A stretch of DNA of 27,396 nt from a virus. Below are positions 11,563 through 21,574 of the stretch, piece after piece. The notes beneath the pieces were generated by a model that was given only the letters and a program-made list of their open reading frames with translations, had not been told where the DNA came from and searched no databases. Made by a program: the position numbers and the translations under genes. Every line of letters starts with the position of its first letter. The first letter of the stretch is position 1. The DNA is taken from positions 1-27,396 of the IMG/VR virus record IMGVR_UViG_3300035698_003078, one strand, 5' to 3'.

Positions 11563-13470
11563 ATGGCTGCTGAAAGTGTAAAATTTGTGCTAGAAGTTGA
11601 TAGCAAAGGTGCTATAACCTCTATTAAAAAATTAGAAACAGCTACTAAAAATTCTACTGATAAAATGTCAAGTAGTTTTGATAAAGTCAAATCATTCGCT
11701 AAAGCAGCAGCAGTACCAATAATTGCTCTAACTGTAGTATATAAATCATTAGAAAAACTTATTAAAGAATCAAATTTAGGTGATGTTTTAAGAACACAGG
11801 AAGAGGCATTTACTAATCTTACATCATCTCATGGTTTAAATTCTAAAGAAATAATATCAAATCTCAAGACAATTTCAAATGAAACTATAGTAACAACTGA
11901 TTTAATGAGATCAGCAGGTCAAGCTATTCTATTAGGTGTGGATCCAACAAAGATAGCATCATTAATGAGAATAGCTCGTGCAACAATGAAAATAACAGGA
12001 CAGACAGCTACAGAAGCTTTCAATGATATTGTTGTTGCAGTAGGTAGACAATCAGCTATGATTCTTGATAACTTAGGTATCATAGTTAAGTTAGAAGAAG
12101 CATATAAAAATTATGCTAGACAAATTGGTAAGACCGTAGATGAACTAACAGATGCAGAAAAGAAACAAGCATTTTTGAATGAGACATTAATAAAAGGTGA
12201 AGAGTCTATTAAGAGAATTGGTGAAGAGACTGGTAACCAAAGAGAAGGTGTTAAAAAATTAGGTGTTGCATGGAAAGATTTTTCAGATGAGGGTGCTAAA
12301 GCTTTAAGTGTTATATTTGGTGGTGCTATAAATGATGTATCAGAAAAGATAGCAGCTTTATTAAAACAAATGCAAGAAGCGACAAAAACACTTACTAATA
12401 TGGTAACTGATGGTTTAAGAGGGCAAGCATCAGAAGCAGCGTTTAAGAAATTTCCATTGTTAGAAAGAGGTGATAAAAGATCATTTGAAGATAAGATGAA
12501 GTATAATAAGATGCGAGAATCTTATAGAGATATGTTACTTTCTCAATTACAATTACAAGCTGGTATAGATAAAACTAATAAAAAACTATTAGTGCCTATA
12601 CCAACACCAAAACCAACACCAACCCCAGATGGATATGCCGACGACTATCCTAATAATCAAACATCTAGTAATAGTTCTATTGATGATTATGGAAATGATG
12701 AAGTTCAAGCATATGTTGATCAAAGATTATCTGATTTAAATAATGAGAAATTAGCTTTAGCTGAAAATATAAAACTACAAAATCTTATGGAAGAAGCTGT
12801 TGAAGATACATATGATGTTGATATGGGACCATATTTAAGTTCTGTAGATGAAGCAGGTGAAGCAACTAAAAGTTTTAAAGATATATTTATGGAAAACACA
12901 GAAGAAATGGCAACATCACTTTCATTTGGTATGACTGATGCATTATTTGATTGGATTGATGGAACTAAATCTGCTAGTGATTCTTTTAGAGATTTCGCTG
13001 CATCATTCTTAAAACAAATTGCTAAAATGATTATTCAACAAGCTATACTAAATGCATTACAAGGATCAGATGGTTCAGGTGGTATATTTGGAATGATTGG
13101 TGGTTTAATACCAAGTGCCAAAGGTAATGTATTCAATAATGGTAATGTAATTCCATTTGCTAAAGGTGGTATTGTAAATAAACCAACTATATTTCCTATG
13201 GCTAATGGTGCAGGTCTTATGGGAGAAGCTGGTCCAGAAGCAATTATGCCTCTTAAACGTGGTTCAGGTGGAAGGTTAGGAATAGAAAGTTCTGGTGGTG
13301 GTGCTTCTATTAATGTAACTAATAATATTAATATTGATCAAGGTGCTGGTGGATCAGAAGAAGACAAACAAAAATTCGCTAATCAAACTGCTATGGCTAT
13401 AACTGCTAAAATTAAAGAAGTATTAGGTCAAGAAAAAAGATATGGTGGTTTACTATATGGAGGTGCTTAA
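11563..13470 (+). CDS. Tail length tape measure protein
   Basis: The 635-aa protein starts with a coiled-coil region (VDSKGAITSIKKLETATKNS, then VKSFAKAAAVPIIALTVVYK, a likely membrane-active helix at about residues 45-65). The middle is helical and charged; a Pro/Thr-rich hinge (PIPTPKPTPTPDG) lies near residue 350. The C-terminal part has hydrophobic/Gly segments and the lambda gpH-like AGPEAIMPLKRGSGG followed by a Gly/Asn-rich end. At about 1.5 angstrom per residue the tail would be roughly 95 nm long, before any proteolytic trimming. It follows GT by 11 bases with GAGGA as the ribosome binding site. Confidence 0.9.
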   Translation: MAAESVKFVLEVDSKGAITSIKKLETATKNSTDKMSSSFDKVKSFAKAAAVPIIALTVVYKSLEKLIKESNLGDVLRTQEEAFTNLTSSHGLNSKEIISNLKTISNETIVTTDLMRSAGQAILLGVDPTKIASLMRIARATMKITGQTATEAFNDIVVAVGRQSAMILDNLGIIVKLEEAYKNYARQIGKTVDELTDAEKKQAFLNETLIKGEESIKRIGEETGNQREGVKKLGVAWKDFSDEGAKALSVIFGGAINDVSEKIAALLKQMQEATKTLTNMVTDGLRGQASEAAFKKFPLLERGDKRSFEDKMKYNKMRESYRDMLLSQLQLQAGIDKTNKKLLVPIPTPKPTPTPDGYADDYPNNQTSSNSSIDDYGNDEVQAYVDQRLSDLNNEKLALAENIKLQNLMEEAVEDTYDVDMGPYLSSVDEAGEATKSFKDIFMENTEEMATSLSFGMTDALFDWIDGTKSASDSFRDFAASFLKQIAKMIIQQAILNALQGSDGSGGIFGMIGGLIPSAKGNVFNNGNVIPFAKGGIVNKPTIFPMANGAGLMGEAGPEAIMPLKRGSGGRLGIESSGGGASINVTNNINIDQGAGGSEEDKQKFANQTAMAITAKIKEVLGQEKRYGGLLYGGA

Positions 13471-13472
13471 AA

Positions 13473-13820
13473 ATGGCTGGAACTACATTCCCAACAACTA
13501 TTAAACCAGAAAATTCTTCTAATAGATCTCAAACACCAAGAGTTAAGATGATTAGTTTTGGTAATGGTTATAGACAAATAGCAGGTGATGGTTTAAATGC
13601 AAATTTAGAAAAGTGGAGTCTTATATTTGTTTTAAATGATACTAATAAACAAACTGTAGAAGATTTCTTTTTAGCTACTAATGGATATGATTGGTTCTAT
13701 TGGACATCACCTGAAGCAGGAGCTAATCAAAAGAAATATATAGTTCCTTCATGGTCAATACAACCTTTAGGAGCTAGTATGTATCAAATAACTTGTTCCT
13801 TTGAAGAGTGGGTAGGTTAA
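13473..13820 (+). CDS. Minor tail protein M-like
   Basis: The 115-aa protein carries the gpM-family pattern: TPRVKMISFGNGYRQIAGDG near residues 22-41, then WSLIFVLNDTNKQTVEDFF, WFYWTSPE and a final strand QITCSFEEWVG. It matches lambda gpM in length and place. It starts two bases after the tape measure stop and ends one base before the L gene, so the three are one translational unit. The protein is part of the distal tail tip. Confidence 0.87.
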   Translation: MAGTTFPTTIKPENSSNRSQTPRVKMISFGNGYRQIAGDGLNANLEKWSLIFVLNDTNKQTVEDFFLATNGYDWFYWTSPEAGANQKKYIVPSWSIQPLGASMYQITCSFEEWVG

Positions 13821-13821
13821 T

Positions 13822-14544
13822 ATGACAACTAATACTAAAATAAAAACTGATATTCAAAAATTAAATGTAGGTAGTGATCTAATTGATTTATATAAGATTG
13901 ATGCATCTAATGTAGATGGAGGAATTTATTACTTTACTCCAGCTACTGAAGGTGGATCAAGTGTAACATTTGGTGGTCAAATATATTTACAATTAGCTTG
14001 TGAAATAACTGGTATGGAAGTTACTGGTGATGGTAGAATGCCAAGACCAAAGATTAAGGTTGCTAATATATTTTTAGCATTTACTGGATTAATTAATGAA
14101 TATCAAGATGGTATAGGTGCTAAGGTAACTAGAATAAGAACTTTCAAAAAATATTTAGATAGTCAAGCTACTTCTGATGCAACTGCACAATTTCCTTCTG
14201 ATATATTTTATATAGAACAAAAAACAGTTCAAAATAAACATTATATTGAATGGGAATTGGTTAGTCCTTTAGATATTGGACAAAAACAAATACCAAAGAA
14301 TCAAGTATTATCTTATTGCCAACATAGATATAGGATATATGATTCAGGATTTGATTATACATTAGCTACATGTCCATATACAGGAACTACTTATTTTGAT
14401 AATGAAGGAGTATCGACTACTATTGCAAATGATAAATGTGGTAAGACCTTAAGTGATTGTGAATTGAGATATTCAACTGCTGATGCTGAATTACCATTTA
14501 AAGGTTTCCCTGTTGTGGGTCAAATTCAAAATAAGTATAGATAA
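13822..14544 (+). CDS. Minor tail protein L-like, Fe-S cysteines conserved
   Basis: The 240-aa protein begins with a strand-rich domain and has GDGRMPRPKIKVANI near residues 69-83. The segment QKQIPKNQVLSYCQHRYR and the later cysteines give C166, C184, C206 and C213. This four-cysteine arrangement corresponds to the iron-sulfur cluster ligands reported for lambda gpL. The product ends GFPVVGQ, also typical. It forms part of the tail tip hub between M and the J complex. AGGAG for the following K gene overlaps its stop. Confidence 0.87.
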   Translation: MTTNTKIKTDIQKLNVGSDLIDLYKIDASNVDGGIYYFTPATEGGSSVTFGGQIYLQLACEITGMEVTGDGRMPRPKIKVANIFLAFTGLINEYQDGIGAKVTRIRTFKKYLDSQATSDATAQFPSDIFYIEQKTVQNKHYIEWELVSPLDIGQKQIPKNQVLSYCQHRYRIYDSGFDYTLATCPYTGTTYFDNEGVSTTIANDKCGKTLSDCELRYSTADAELPFKGFPVVGQIQNKYR

Positions 14545-14553
14545 GGAGTTATC

Positions 14554-15297
14554 ATGACATTCAAATATTGTCCAAATATATATACAGGTGACCTTAATCA
14601 GGAAGCTATTCAGGAAGCTATTCAACATGCTCGATCAGAGTTTCCTAATGAATCTTGTGGTGCAATTATAAAAGGTGAATATGTTAGGTTTAAAAATATA
14701 GCAGAAGATCCTTCTAAACAATTTGTATTTGATGATGATATATGGTACATAGCTTATATTCAAGATGAAGTTGATTGTTTAGTACATAGTCATAATGATT
14801 ATAATAAACTATCATTAGATGATCAAATTCAACAAAGAGAATTATTAGTTCCTTCATTGGTTATTAATTTAAGAAATAAATCACTAATGGATTGTGTTGT
14901 ATTTGGAACTAAAGATCATGCTCCTTTAATGGGTAGACCATTCTTTTGGGGTGTATTTGATTGTGGTACATTAGTAGAACATTATGTTCAAGAAGTATTT
15001 GATTATACCATTAAGACCCCACCTCATGAATGGGCATTCTGGATGAAAAATGAAGATTGTTTCATGGAATATATTAACCAAGATGATAAGTTTTATGAGG
15101 TTCCTATTAATGATATAAGAAAGAATGATATCCTATTATATAACATTGATGGATCAAGGTATATCAATCATGTAGCTGCTGTAACAAGTGATAAAGGAGA
15201 AGTATTACATCATATGTATAATGGAGTATCAGGCACATATCCTATAAATTTCAATAGAAAATTTTTAAGAAAAGTAATGAGGTACTCTAATGATTAA
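14554..15297 (+). CDS. Tail tip protein K-like: JAMM peptidase plus NlpC/P60
   Basis: The 247-aa protein has two enzymatic modules. The N-terminal JAMM/MPN part has E33 (FPNESCG), the H78-S-H80 pair and S87/D90 in HSHNDYNKLSLDD, the complete zinc-binding set. The C-terminal NlpC/P60 part has C137 in FDCGTLVEHYV and H206 in INHVAAV, the catalytic pair. Lambda-type K proteins help tail tip assembly and may act on peptidoglycan during entry. The stop overlaps the start of the I gene by 8 bases. Confidence 0.88.
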   Translation: MTFKYCPNIYTGDLNQEAIQEAIQHARSEFPNESCGAIIKGEYVRFKNIAEDPSKQFVFDDDIWYIAYIQDEVDCLVHSHNDYNKLSLDDQIQQRELLVPSLVINLRNKSLMDCVVFGTKDHAPLMGRPFFWGVFDCGTLVEHYVQEVFDYTIKTPPHEWAFWMKNEDCFMEYINQDDKFYEVPINDIRKNDILLYNIDGSRYINHVAAVTSDKGEVLHHMYNGVSGTYPINFNRKFLRKVMRYSND

Positions 15298-15940
15298 ATT
15301 ATATGGAAAACTTGCTAAGAAATTTGGAAAGGTTTTGAATATCAGAGTTAATTCTGTCAAAGAAATGATGAAAGCATTAGAAGCTAATATACCTGGGTTT
15401 AGATCTAATATTGATAAAGATAAAAACTATGTTATTAGACGTGGAGACACATTCAAAACAGCCACAGATGTTGATGCTTTAGAAGTTGAAATGAATTTCG
15501 CTGATACTACTTGGCATATATTACCTTTACCAAGAGGAAGTGGAAGTTTTGGAAAGATAATATTAGGTGCTATATTAATTGTTATTGGTGTAGTATTAAA
15601 TGTTTATACTGGTATTTCTGGTACTTGGTTTATTAATGCTGGTATTGGTATGGTGATTGGTGGGATAGCAGGATTATTAGCACCAGCACCAACAGCAAGT
15701 AATTATGGAGATAGAGAAGTTGCTAATGAAAGACCTTCTTATTTATTTGATGGACCTACTAATAGAACTGCAGCAGGTGGAGCAGTACCTCTTATATATG
15801 GATTTGGTGCATTTGTAGGATCAACATTTATTTCAGGAGGGTTAGAAATAGGTGATATTTATGTTGCACCAGAAGTAGTTGAAACAGTAACACCAACCAT
15901 ACCAGCAGAACAAAACATAGATTATGGAGGACGTCACTAA
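15290..15940 (+). CDS. Tail assembly protein I-like with hydrophobic glycine-rich segment
   Basis: The 216-aa protein has an N-terminal ubiquitin-like half (IKLYGKLAKKFGK, VKEMMKALEANIPGF), then a strongly hydrophobic glycine-rich stretch at about residues 85-135 (IILGAILIVIGVVLNVYTG), and the conserved GGAVPLIYGFGAFVGS near residues 163-178. It ends in an acidic/proline tail. This is the standard gpI layout in lambda-like tips. The stop TAA shares its final A with the J gene ATG (TAATG). Confidence 0.88.
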   Translation: MIKLYGKLAKKFGKVLNIRVNSVKEMMKALEANIPGFRSNIDKDKNYVIRRGDTFKTATDVDALEVEMNFADTTWHILPLPRGSGSFGKIILGAILIVIGVVLNVYTGISGTWFINAGIGMVIGGIAGLLAPAPTASNYGDREVANERPSYLFDGPTNRTAAGGAVPLIYGFGAFVGSTFISGGLEIGDIYVAPEVVETVTPTIPAEQNIDYGGRH

Positions 15941-18900
15941 TGTCTAAAAAAATAATTAGAGGATCAGGTGGTGGTGGAGGTGAAGATACTTATATTCCAA
16001 TCGAAGCTGAAAATACATTACAAGCAAATACTATTGCAAAGTTAATTGATTTATTAGGTGAAGGTGAGATTGGTGGACCTGCAACAGGAGATAGTTGGTA
16101 TCAATCAACATACTTAAATGAAATTCCTATCCAAAATACAGATTTATCTTATAATTTTCAAGGTGTTTCATTAGATGCAAGAAAAGGAGAAGGAGATCAA
16201 GATTCATTAACTGATTTTCAAGGTGTTGAAACAACATATAGTGTTGGTTTAAATGTAACTGCTACAGGTGGTGCGATTGTAAGAAGTATTACAGATACAG
16301 ATGTTGATGACTGTAAAGTAACTATTTCAATACCTTCTATGATGGAACAAGCTGATAATGGTGATTTGAATGAAACAACATTACAATTACAAATTTCAGT
16401 TACTCCTGACGGTGGAACTAAACAAGCAGTTGTAAAGAGTGATGGTGGTGGACAGATATTTGGTAAATGTATAACTGAATATAGAAAGCAATTTATAATT
16501 GAAAATTTATTACAATATGGATCTGGTCCTTGGGTAATTACTGTTGAAAGAATAACTACTGATTCAGGTAGTGCTAAATTAGTCAATTCTTTCAAATGGT
16601 ATTCATATACTACTATAATTAAAACCAAATTAAAATATGATGATAGATCAGTAATTGGTCTTACCATTAATGGTAGAGAGTTTGGTAATAAGATGCCTAC
16701 AAGAGCATATAAAGTTAATGGTAGAAATATTAAAATCCCAAGTAATTATAGTCCAGCAGAAGATAATAGAACTTATTCAGGAATATGGGATGGTACATTT
16801 ATAACAGCTGTTTCTAATAATCCTGCATGGATAGTATATGATTTATTAACCGATCCTTATTCATGTTTAGGTTTAGTAATTGATGAAGACATGGTTGACA
16901 AATGGAGCTTATATACCGTTGGTCAATATTGTGATGAAACTGTTGATATTATAACAAGATCAAAAGATGAAGATACTGGAGTATGGTCTGACTCAACTGC
17001 TGTAGAACCAAGATTTTCATTCAATGGTGTTATTGAAACAAGAACTCAAGCATTAGAAGTTATAGTTCATATGTGTTCAGTGTTTAGAGGATATCCAATT
17101 TGGTCAGGTGGTCAGATTTCATTTGTACAAGATGCTCCAATAACATCTCCACCAAGACCAGTAGGTTTATCAAATGTAAGTGCAGAAGGATTTGAATATA
17201 CCGGTATACCTAAAAGAGATAGACATACAGTTGTTAAGGTATCATGGAATAATCCTGATATACTAGGTAAATTAGATGTCGTTGAGATTGTAGATGAAGC
17301 TGGTATTCAATTATATGGTTATAATGAAATGGACTTTGCTGCATTTGGATGTAATTCTAAAACTGAAGCAATTAGAAGAGGTAAGTATGCATTATATACT
17401 GACTTAAATGCTAAAGAAACAGTTTCATTTAGAGGTGGATTTGAATGGGCGGATGCATTACCTGGTGAATTAATAGCAGTTCAAGATCCAAATTATTCAA
17501 ATACTACATTAGAAGGTAGAGTAACTGATTCAACATCTAATTCAACTACACAATTAGTTTTAGATAAGGATATAGTAATAGAATCAGGTGTTACATATAC
17601 AATGTATCTTCAAACTGCTGAGGGTATACCTGTTGAAAGAGTTTTAATTAATCCATCAACTACTACTAATACATTAACTTGGTCATCTGCTTTAGATGAT
17701 ATTCCATTTACTGGTGCACAATTAGTATTATCAGCATCCAATTTAACGACTAGAAACTTTGTTATTATAAGTGTAGTTGAAAATGATGGTTTCTATGATG
17801 TTACTGGTGTTGAATATGATTCTGGTAAATATGATTATGTAGATAATGGTGTTATTAATTCAGTTGCACCTACTACTGGGTTATTAGCTTCTAAATTAAC
17901 TCCACCTACTGGATTATTTTATGAGACTTATACATATACTGAAAGTGATCAATCAATAAGAAAGTATGGTATTCAATTATCATGGTTACATTCAATTGAT
18001 CCTAGAACTATTTATTATGAGGTAATGTATAAACCAACAACATCTAGTTGGATTAAGTTAGGTAATTCATATGAAAGTTCTTATGATTGGAGAAATGTTT
18101 CAGATGGTGTTTATAGTATTAGAGTTAGAGGTGTTGGTGTTGGTTTAGTTTCTGAATGGTTAGTTGTAACCAATGTTGATTTAGCAGCAGGTCTAACTAA
18201 TTTACAACCTCCACAAAATTTAGATACCGTAGAAGGTGAAGGTGTATTTAGTGGTAGAGATTGCACTATTGAATGGGAACATTCTACTGGTATGGATTAT
18301 GATACTACTGGTAATATTATATTTGAACATGCAACTGTTGGTGGAAGTAATATATCATATTATAAAGTTGAGGCAAGGAAATATTCAGATTCAACATTGT
18401 TAGCTACATATAATGTTCCTTATGATGATTTAAAATTTACTTATACTTATTCAGATAATTCAGATCATCATTCAGGATCACCAAATAGAAATATAATATT
18501 TGATGTATATGCCGTAGATGTTTATGATACAGCATCTGCTTCTTATGCATCAGTTACATGCACCAATCCAGAACCAGATATGAGTAGCACTACTATTAAT
18601 CTAAGACCTGGTTCTACATATATGAAATTAGATTGGATTAATATAACTGATAATGATATGGATTATTATAGAGTATATTGGGGTGATACATTAGATAGTG
18701 AAACTGAATTTAAAGATATTAAATATCCAGGTAATAGAACTGAAATTATTGGTTTAAGTTATGGAACTACTTATTATTTCAAAATTATGCCATATGATCT
18801 ATTTGGTGCAGGAACAGAAACTACTGGTAATTTCAATGATCAAGCTACACAAATACCATCAGAAGATATTAATGTTGAATTACAAGCTTCTATTATATGG

Positions 18901-21000
18901 ACAGATGAAGATTCAAATACTACTACTACATTAAATGCTTTATATGATGGTGTTACTGATTCAGGTGGAGTTGCTTATACTGGTGGATGGAAATGGATTC
19001 AAGCAGATTTAGGTATTGAAGATTATATTAATGGTATTCAAATCTGGGGTGCTGGTGCTTTAAATGTAGCAGTTGCTTATAAAAGAAAAATAGAAGATGA
19101 TTGGTCATTCTTATCTGGTGATGCTTCTCATGAATTAGCTTTATCAAATGATCAATATAGATTAACTTCAAGATCAACATTAGCTTTAGCTGAAACTAAT
19201 TATTGGACTACTGATACTGGTTTTAATTATGCTTTCTTTCCTAATAATGTTATTGCTAGATATTGTAGATTATATATTAATGCTTCATCTTCAACTATTT
19301 ATGAATTGGTATTTAGAAGAATAGTTATTGCTGAGGATTTAGCGGTTGAAAGTTTAAGTGCTATTTCTGGTGATATAGGTGTTATTACAACAGGACTTAT
19401 TGAATCAACTGATTATCCAACATCTGGATTACAAATTGATATTGATGAAGGAACTATTAAGGGAACAGTAACATTTACAGGAAGTTCTTCAATAGATTAT
19501 AGTGCTATTATTGGTGATACTAAACCTGATGATAATGCAACAAGGAATTATTTCACTGGTGATTGGGTTAATGCAACAGCATATACTGTTGGTGATATAG
19601 TTTTAGATAGTAGTGATAATGGTTGGGTATGTATTTTAAATCATACTTCAACAACTGGAACTAATGAACCTCCAACATTACCTACAGAATCTAATACATG
19701 GTGGAGTGTATATACATTACAAGGTGCACCAGGTATAGATGGAACTGATGGTGCAGATGGAACTGACGGAACTAATGGAACTCCAGGTGTTGATGGAGAA
19801 GATGGATTAAGCACTTACGTTCATTATGCTTATGCAACAACAACCAATGGATCAACTGGATTTACAACTACTTATACTGGTGTTGAAAATTATGTAGGTA
19901 TACTAACTGATAATAATGTTGCTGATTCAACTACTTATAGTGATTATGATTGGGCATTATTTAAAGGTTCAGATGGATCTGATAACTCAGCTTGGGAACA
20001 TCCTTCTGATCAAACTAAAATTGATGGTGGAGATGTTTATGTTGGATCAAGTATAAAATTATCAGAAGGTGGATCTATTATTTGTGGTGATTATAATATT
20101 CAAATTAGAACATCTGCTAGTACTAATGATATAACTGTAGCACCTGATGGTGGAACATATCATAATGATTATTTGAATATGGATTCTGGTGATTTAAATT
20201 TTTATATTTGGAATGGTTCTAATCATGTTCCATATAAAACAGTTAGCCATATTGAAACTGGTGTTGGACAAAATAATACTCAAGTTACTATACCAGGTTA
20301 TTTCAAGAATAGACCTAAAGTAATTGTTTCACCAAATTCATTACAAACATATGATGGATCTGCTTCTGGACAGGATCAAACATTACATTTAGATGTTTCA
20401 GGATTAACAGAAACATATACTGGTTCTATGATATGGAAATTTACACCAGTTGCTCAATTAGTTATGGCATCTGGTTCCATAAGTGGTGTGGCAATTAGTG
20501 GATATACAGGAGGATCAGGAAATACTTCTACACCATCAGTAACAAGTTGGTATCAATTTGTTAATATAGCAAATATTAGAAGAGTTATTTGTTATGCATC
20601 ATTTGTAGGTTATACTTTTTCTAGTACTTATAATGGTGATGGTGATGAAGGTGGTGCTGGTGGAACTTACACAACAAGATATTTTGCAGCTAATGTTACT
20701 ATTAAATTTTCATGGTGGGATGGAGCTGAAAGATATAATTCAAAAATATATAAAGCTGCAAGTAATGGTTATACTCCAATAACTTTAGATACTGGAGTAT
20801 GGGGGTCTGACATATCTTATATTAGAGTTACTGCAACATATTCATCTGCAACATCAACAATATTAAGTTCAAATCCATATTCAACTGTTAATATAAATGG
20901 ATCAAGTATTATTGCAAGGATGGATAGTTATAGAACTGATTTAGGTGGAGCTCAAGTATTAGCTAATGGATCATTAAATTGGACAGCTATAGGACAATAA
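15940..21000 (+). CDS. Central tail tip/host specificity protein J-like, 1686 aa
   Basis: The N-terminal half follows lambda gpJ: LIDLLGEGEIGGP near residue 35, DARKGEGDQDS near 77, VYDLLTDPYSCLGL near 298, and FSFNGVIETRTQALEVI near 360. Fibronectin type III-like segments occupy about residues 645-970 (WLHSIDPRTIYYEVMYK; MDYYRVYWGDT). A discoidin-like domain follows at about 975-1130 (GGWKWIQADLGIEDYINGI). A short collagen-like run of GxD/GxP triplets lies near 1260-1290, then a YVHYAYATTTNGS module and a Gly/Ser/Thr-rich C-terminal receptor-binding region. It is about 550 residues longer than lambda gpJ (1132 aa), the surplus being in the C-terminal half. It forms the trimeric central fibre that contacts the receptor. 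Confidence 0.88.
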   Translation: MSKKIIRGSGGGGGEDTYIPIEAENTLQANTIAKLIDLLGEGEIGGPATGDSWYQSTYLNEIPIQNTDLSYNFQGVSLDARKGEGDQDSLTDFQGVETTYSVGLNVTATGGAIVRSITDTDVDDCKVTISIPSMMEQADNGDLNETTLQLQISVTPDGGTKQAVVKSDGGGQIFGKCITEYRKQFIIENLLQYGSGPWVITVERITTDSGSAKLVNSFKWYSYTTIIKTKLKYDDRSVIGLTINGREFGNKMPTRAYKVNGRNIKIPSNYSPAEDNRTYSGIWDGTFITAVSNNPAWIVYDLLTDPYSCLGLVIDEDMVDKWSLYTVGQYCDETVDIITRSKDEDTGVWSDSTAVEPRFSFNGVIETRTQALEVIVHMCSVFRGYPIWSGGQISFVQDAPITSPPRPVGLSNVSAEGFEYTGIPKRDRHTVVKVSWNNPDILGKLDVVEIVDEAGIQLYGYNEMDFAAFGCNSKTEAIRRGKYALYTDLNAKETVSFRGGFEWADALPGELIAVQDPNYSNTTLEGRVTDSTSNSTTQLVLDKDIVIESGVTYTMYLQTAEGIPVERVLINPSTTTNTLTWSSALDDIPFTGAQLVLSASNLTTRNFVIISVVENDGFYDVTGVEYDSGKYDYVDNGVINSVAPTTGLLASKLTPPTGLFYETYTYTESDQSIRKYGIQLSWLHSIDPRTIYYEVMYKPTTSSWIKLGNSYESSYDWRNVSDGVYSIRVRGVGVGLVSEWLVVTNVDLAAGLTNLQPPQNLDTVEGEGVFSGRDCTIEWEHSTGMDYDTTGNIIFEHATVGGSNISYYKVEARKYSDSTLLATYNVPYDDLKFTYTYSDNSDHHSGSPNRNIIFDVYAVDVYDTASASYASVTCTNPEPDMSSTTINLRPGSTYMKLDWINITDNDMDYYRVYWGDTLDSETEFKDIKYPGNRTEIIGLSYGTTYYFKIMPYDLFGAGTETTGNFNDQATQIPSEDINVELQASIIWTDEDSNTTTTLNALYDGVTDSGGVAYTGGWKWIQADLGIEDYINGIQIWGAGALNVAVAYKRKIEDDWSFLSGDASHELALSNDQYRLTSRSTLALAETNYWTTDTGFNYAFFPNNVIARYCRLYINASSSTIYELVFRRIVIAEDLAVESLSAISGDIGVITTGLIESTDYPTSGLQIDIDEGTIKGTVTFTGSSSIDYSAIIGDTKPDDNATRNYFTGDWVNATAYTVGDIVLDSSDNGWVCILNHTSTTGTNEPPTLPTESNTWWSVYTLQGAPGIDGTDGADGTDGTNGTPGVDGEDGLSTYVHYAYATTTNGSTGFTTTYTGVENYVGILTDNNVADSTTYSDYDWALFKGSDGSDNSAWEHPSDQTKIDGGDVYVGSSIKLSEGGSIICGDYNIQIRTSASTNDITVAPDGGTYHNDYLNMDSGDLNFYIWNGSNHVPYKTVSHIETGVGQNNTQVTIPGYFKNRPKVIVSPNSLQTYDGSASGQDQTLHLDVSGLTETYTGSMIWKFTPVAQLVMASGSISGVAISGYTGGSGNTSTPSVTSWYQFVNIANIRRVICYASFVGYTFSSTYNGDGDEGGAGGTYTTRYFAANVTIKFSWWDGAERYNSKIYKAASNGYTPITLDTGVWGSDISYIRVTATYSSATSTILSSNPYSTVNINGSSIIARMDSYRTDLGGAQVLANGSLNWTAIGQ

Positions 21001-21001
21001 A

Positions 21002-21574
21002 ATGGACAATATATTAGTTATGTTATCTGGTGGTGTAGATAGTGCTTATTGTATGTATTATTATTTAGAGAATACTAACTTACCTATCTACACACATCAT
21101 ATAATTTTAAGAAGTGATAGAGAACGTAGATATCAACAAGAAACTAAAGCTACTAATTCAATTATAGAATGGTGTAATAATAATTATCCTAATAGAATTG
21201 TTAAAAATTATAATAGTAATTGGTGGATTAATTCAAATGTTTCAGGACAAGATATTGATTTATCATTATTTATTGGTGCTACGGTTGCATGTAAGTTACC
21301 TGGTGTTACTGCTATAACTACTGGTCGTAATTTAGAAGATGGTGGTGTTGATGGAGATGTTGCTGCTAATAAAATATGGAAAGTATTTGCTGAAACATAT
21401 GATGGATTAGAATGGGAAACATTAAAACCAGGTAAAGATTTACATAAAGTTGAAGTTATAAAATTATTACCTAAAGATTTATTTGAATTAACTTGGTCTT
21501 GTAGATCATCACATACAGACAAACAATGTGGTCAATGTCATGCTTGTTTATTAAATAAAGGAGTTATAAGATGA
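21002..21574 (+). CDS. QueC-like 7-cyano-7-deazaguanine synthase family protein
   Basis: The 190-aa protein has the PP-loop ATP-pyrophosphatase signature SGGVDS (residues 9-14) at the N-terminus. The C-terminus has four cysteines C167, C176, C179 and C182 with spacing 8-2-2, the zinc-binding pattern of QueC, in context LTWSCRSS and CGQCHACLLNKG. QueC converts 7-carboxy-7-deazaguanine to preQ0 with ATP and ammonia; preQ0 feeds queuosine tRNA modification and, in some phages, DNA base modification. It is shorter than E. coli QueC (231 aa), with a reduced middle region. It starts one base after the J stop, and its TGA overlaps the next ATG (ATGA), so it is translated with tail genes. No FolE, QueD, QueE or DpdA gene is in the window. 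Its substrate here is unknown. Confidence 0.8.
   Translation: MDNILVMLSGGVDSAYCMYYYLENTNLPIYTHHIILRSDRERRYQQETKATNSIIEWCNNNYPNRIVKNYNSNWWINSNVSGQDIDLSLFIGATVACKLPGVTAITTGRNLEDGGVDGDVAANKIWKVFAETYDGLEWETLKPGKDLHKVEVIKLLPKDLFELTWSCRSSHTDKQCGQCHACLLNKGVIR

Noticed and set aside
16218-16667. 149-aa ORF on the minus strand inside the J-like gene
   Set aside because: Antisense shadow of a strongly supported gene, with no ribosome binding site or recognisable domain. Other antisense ORFs (for example 4585-4896, 9570-9944, 21208-21522) were dropped for the same reason.
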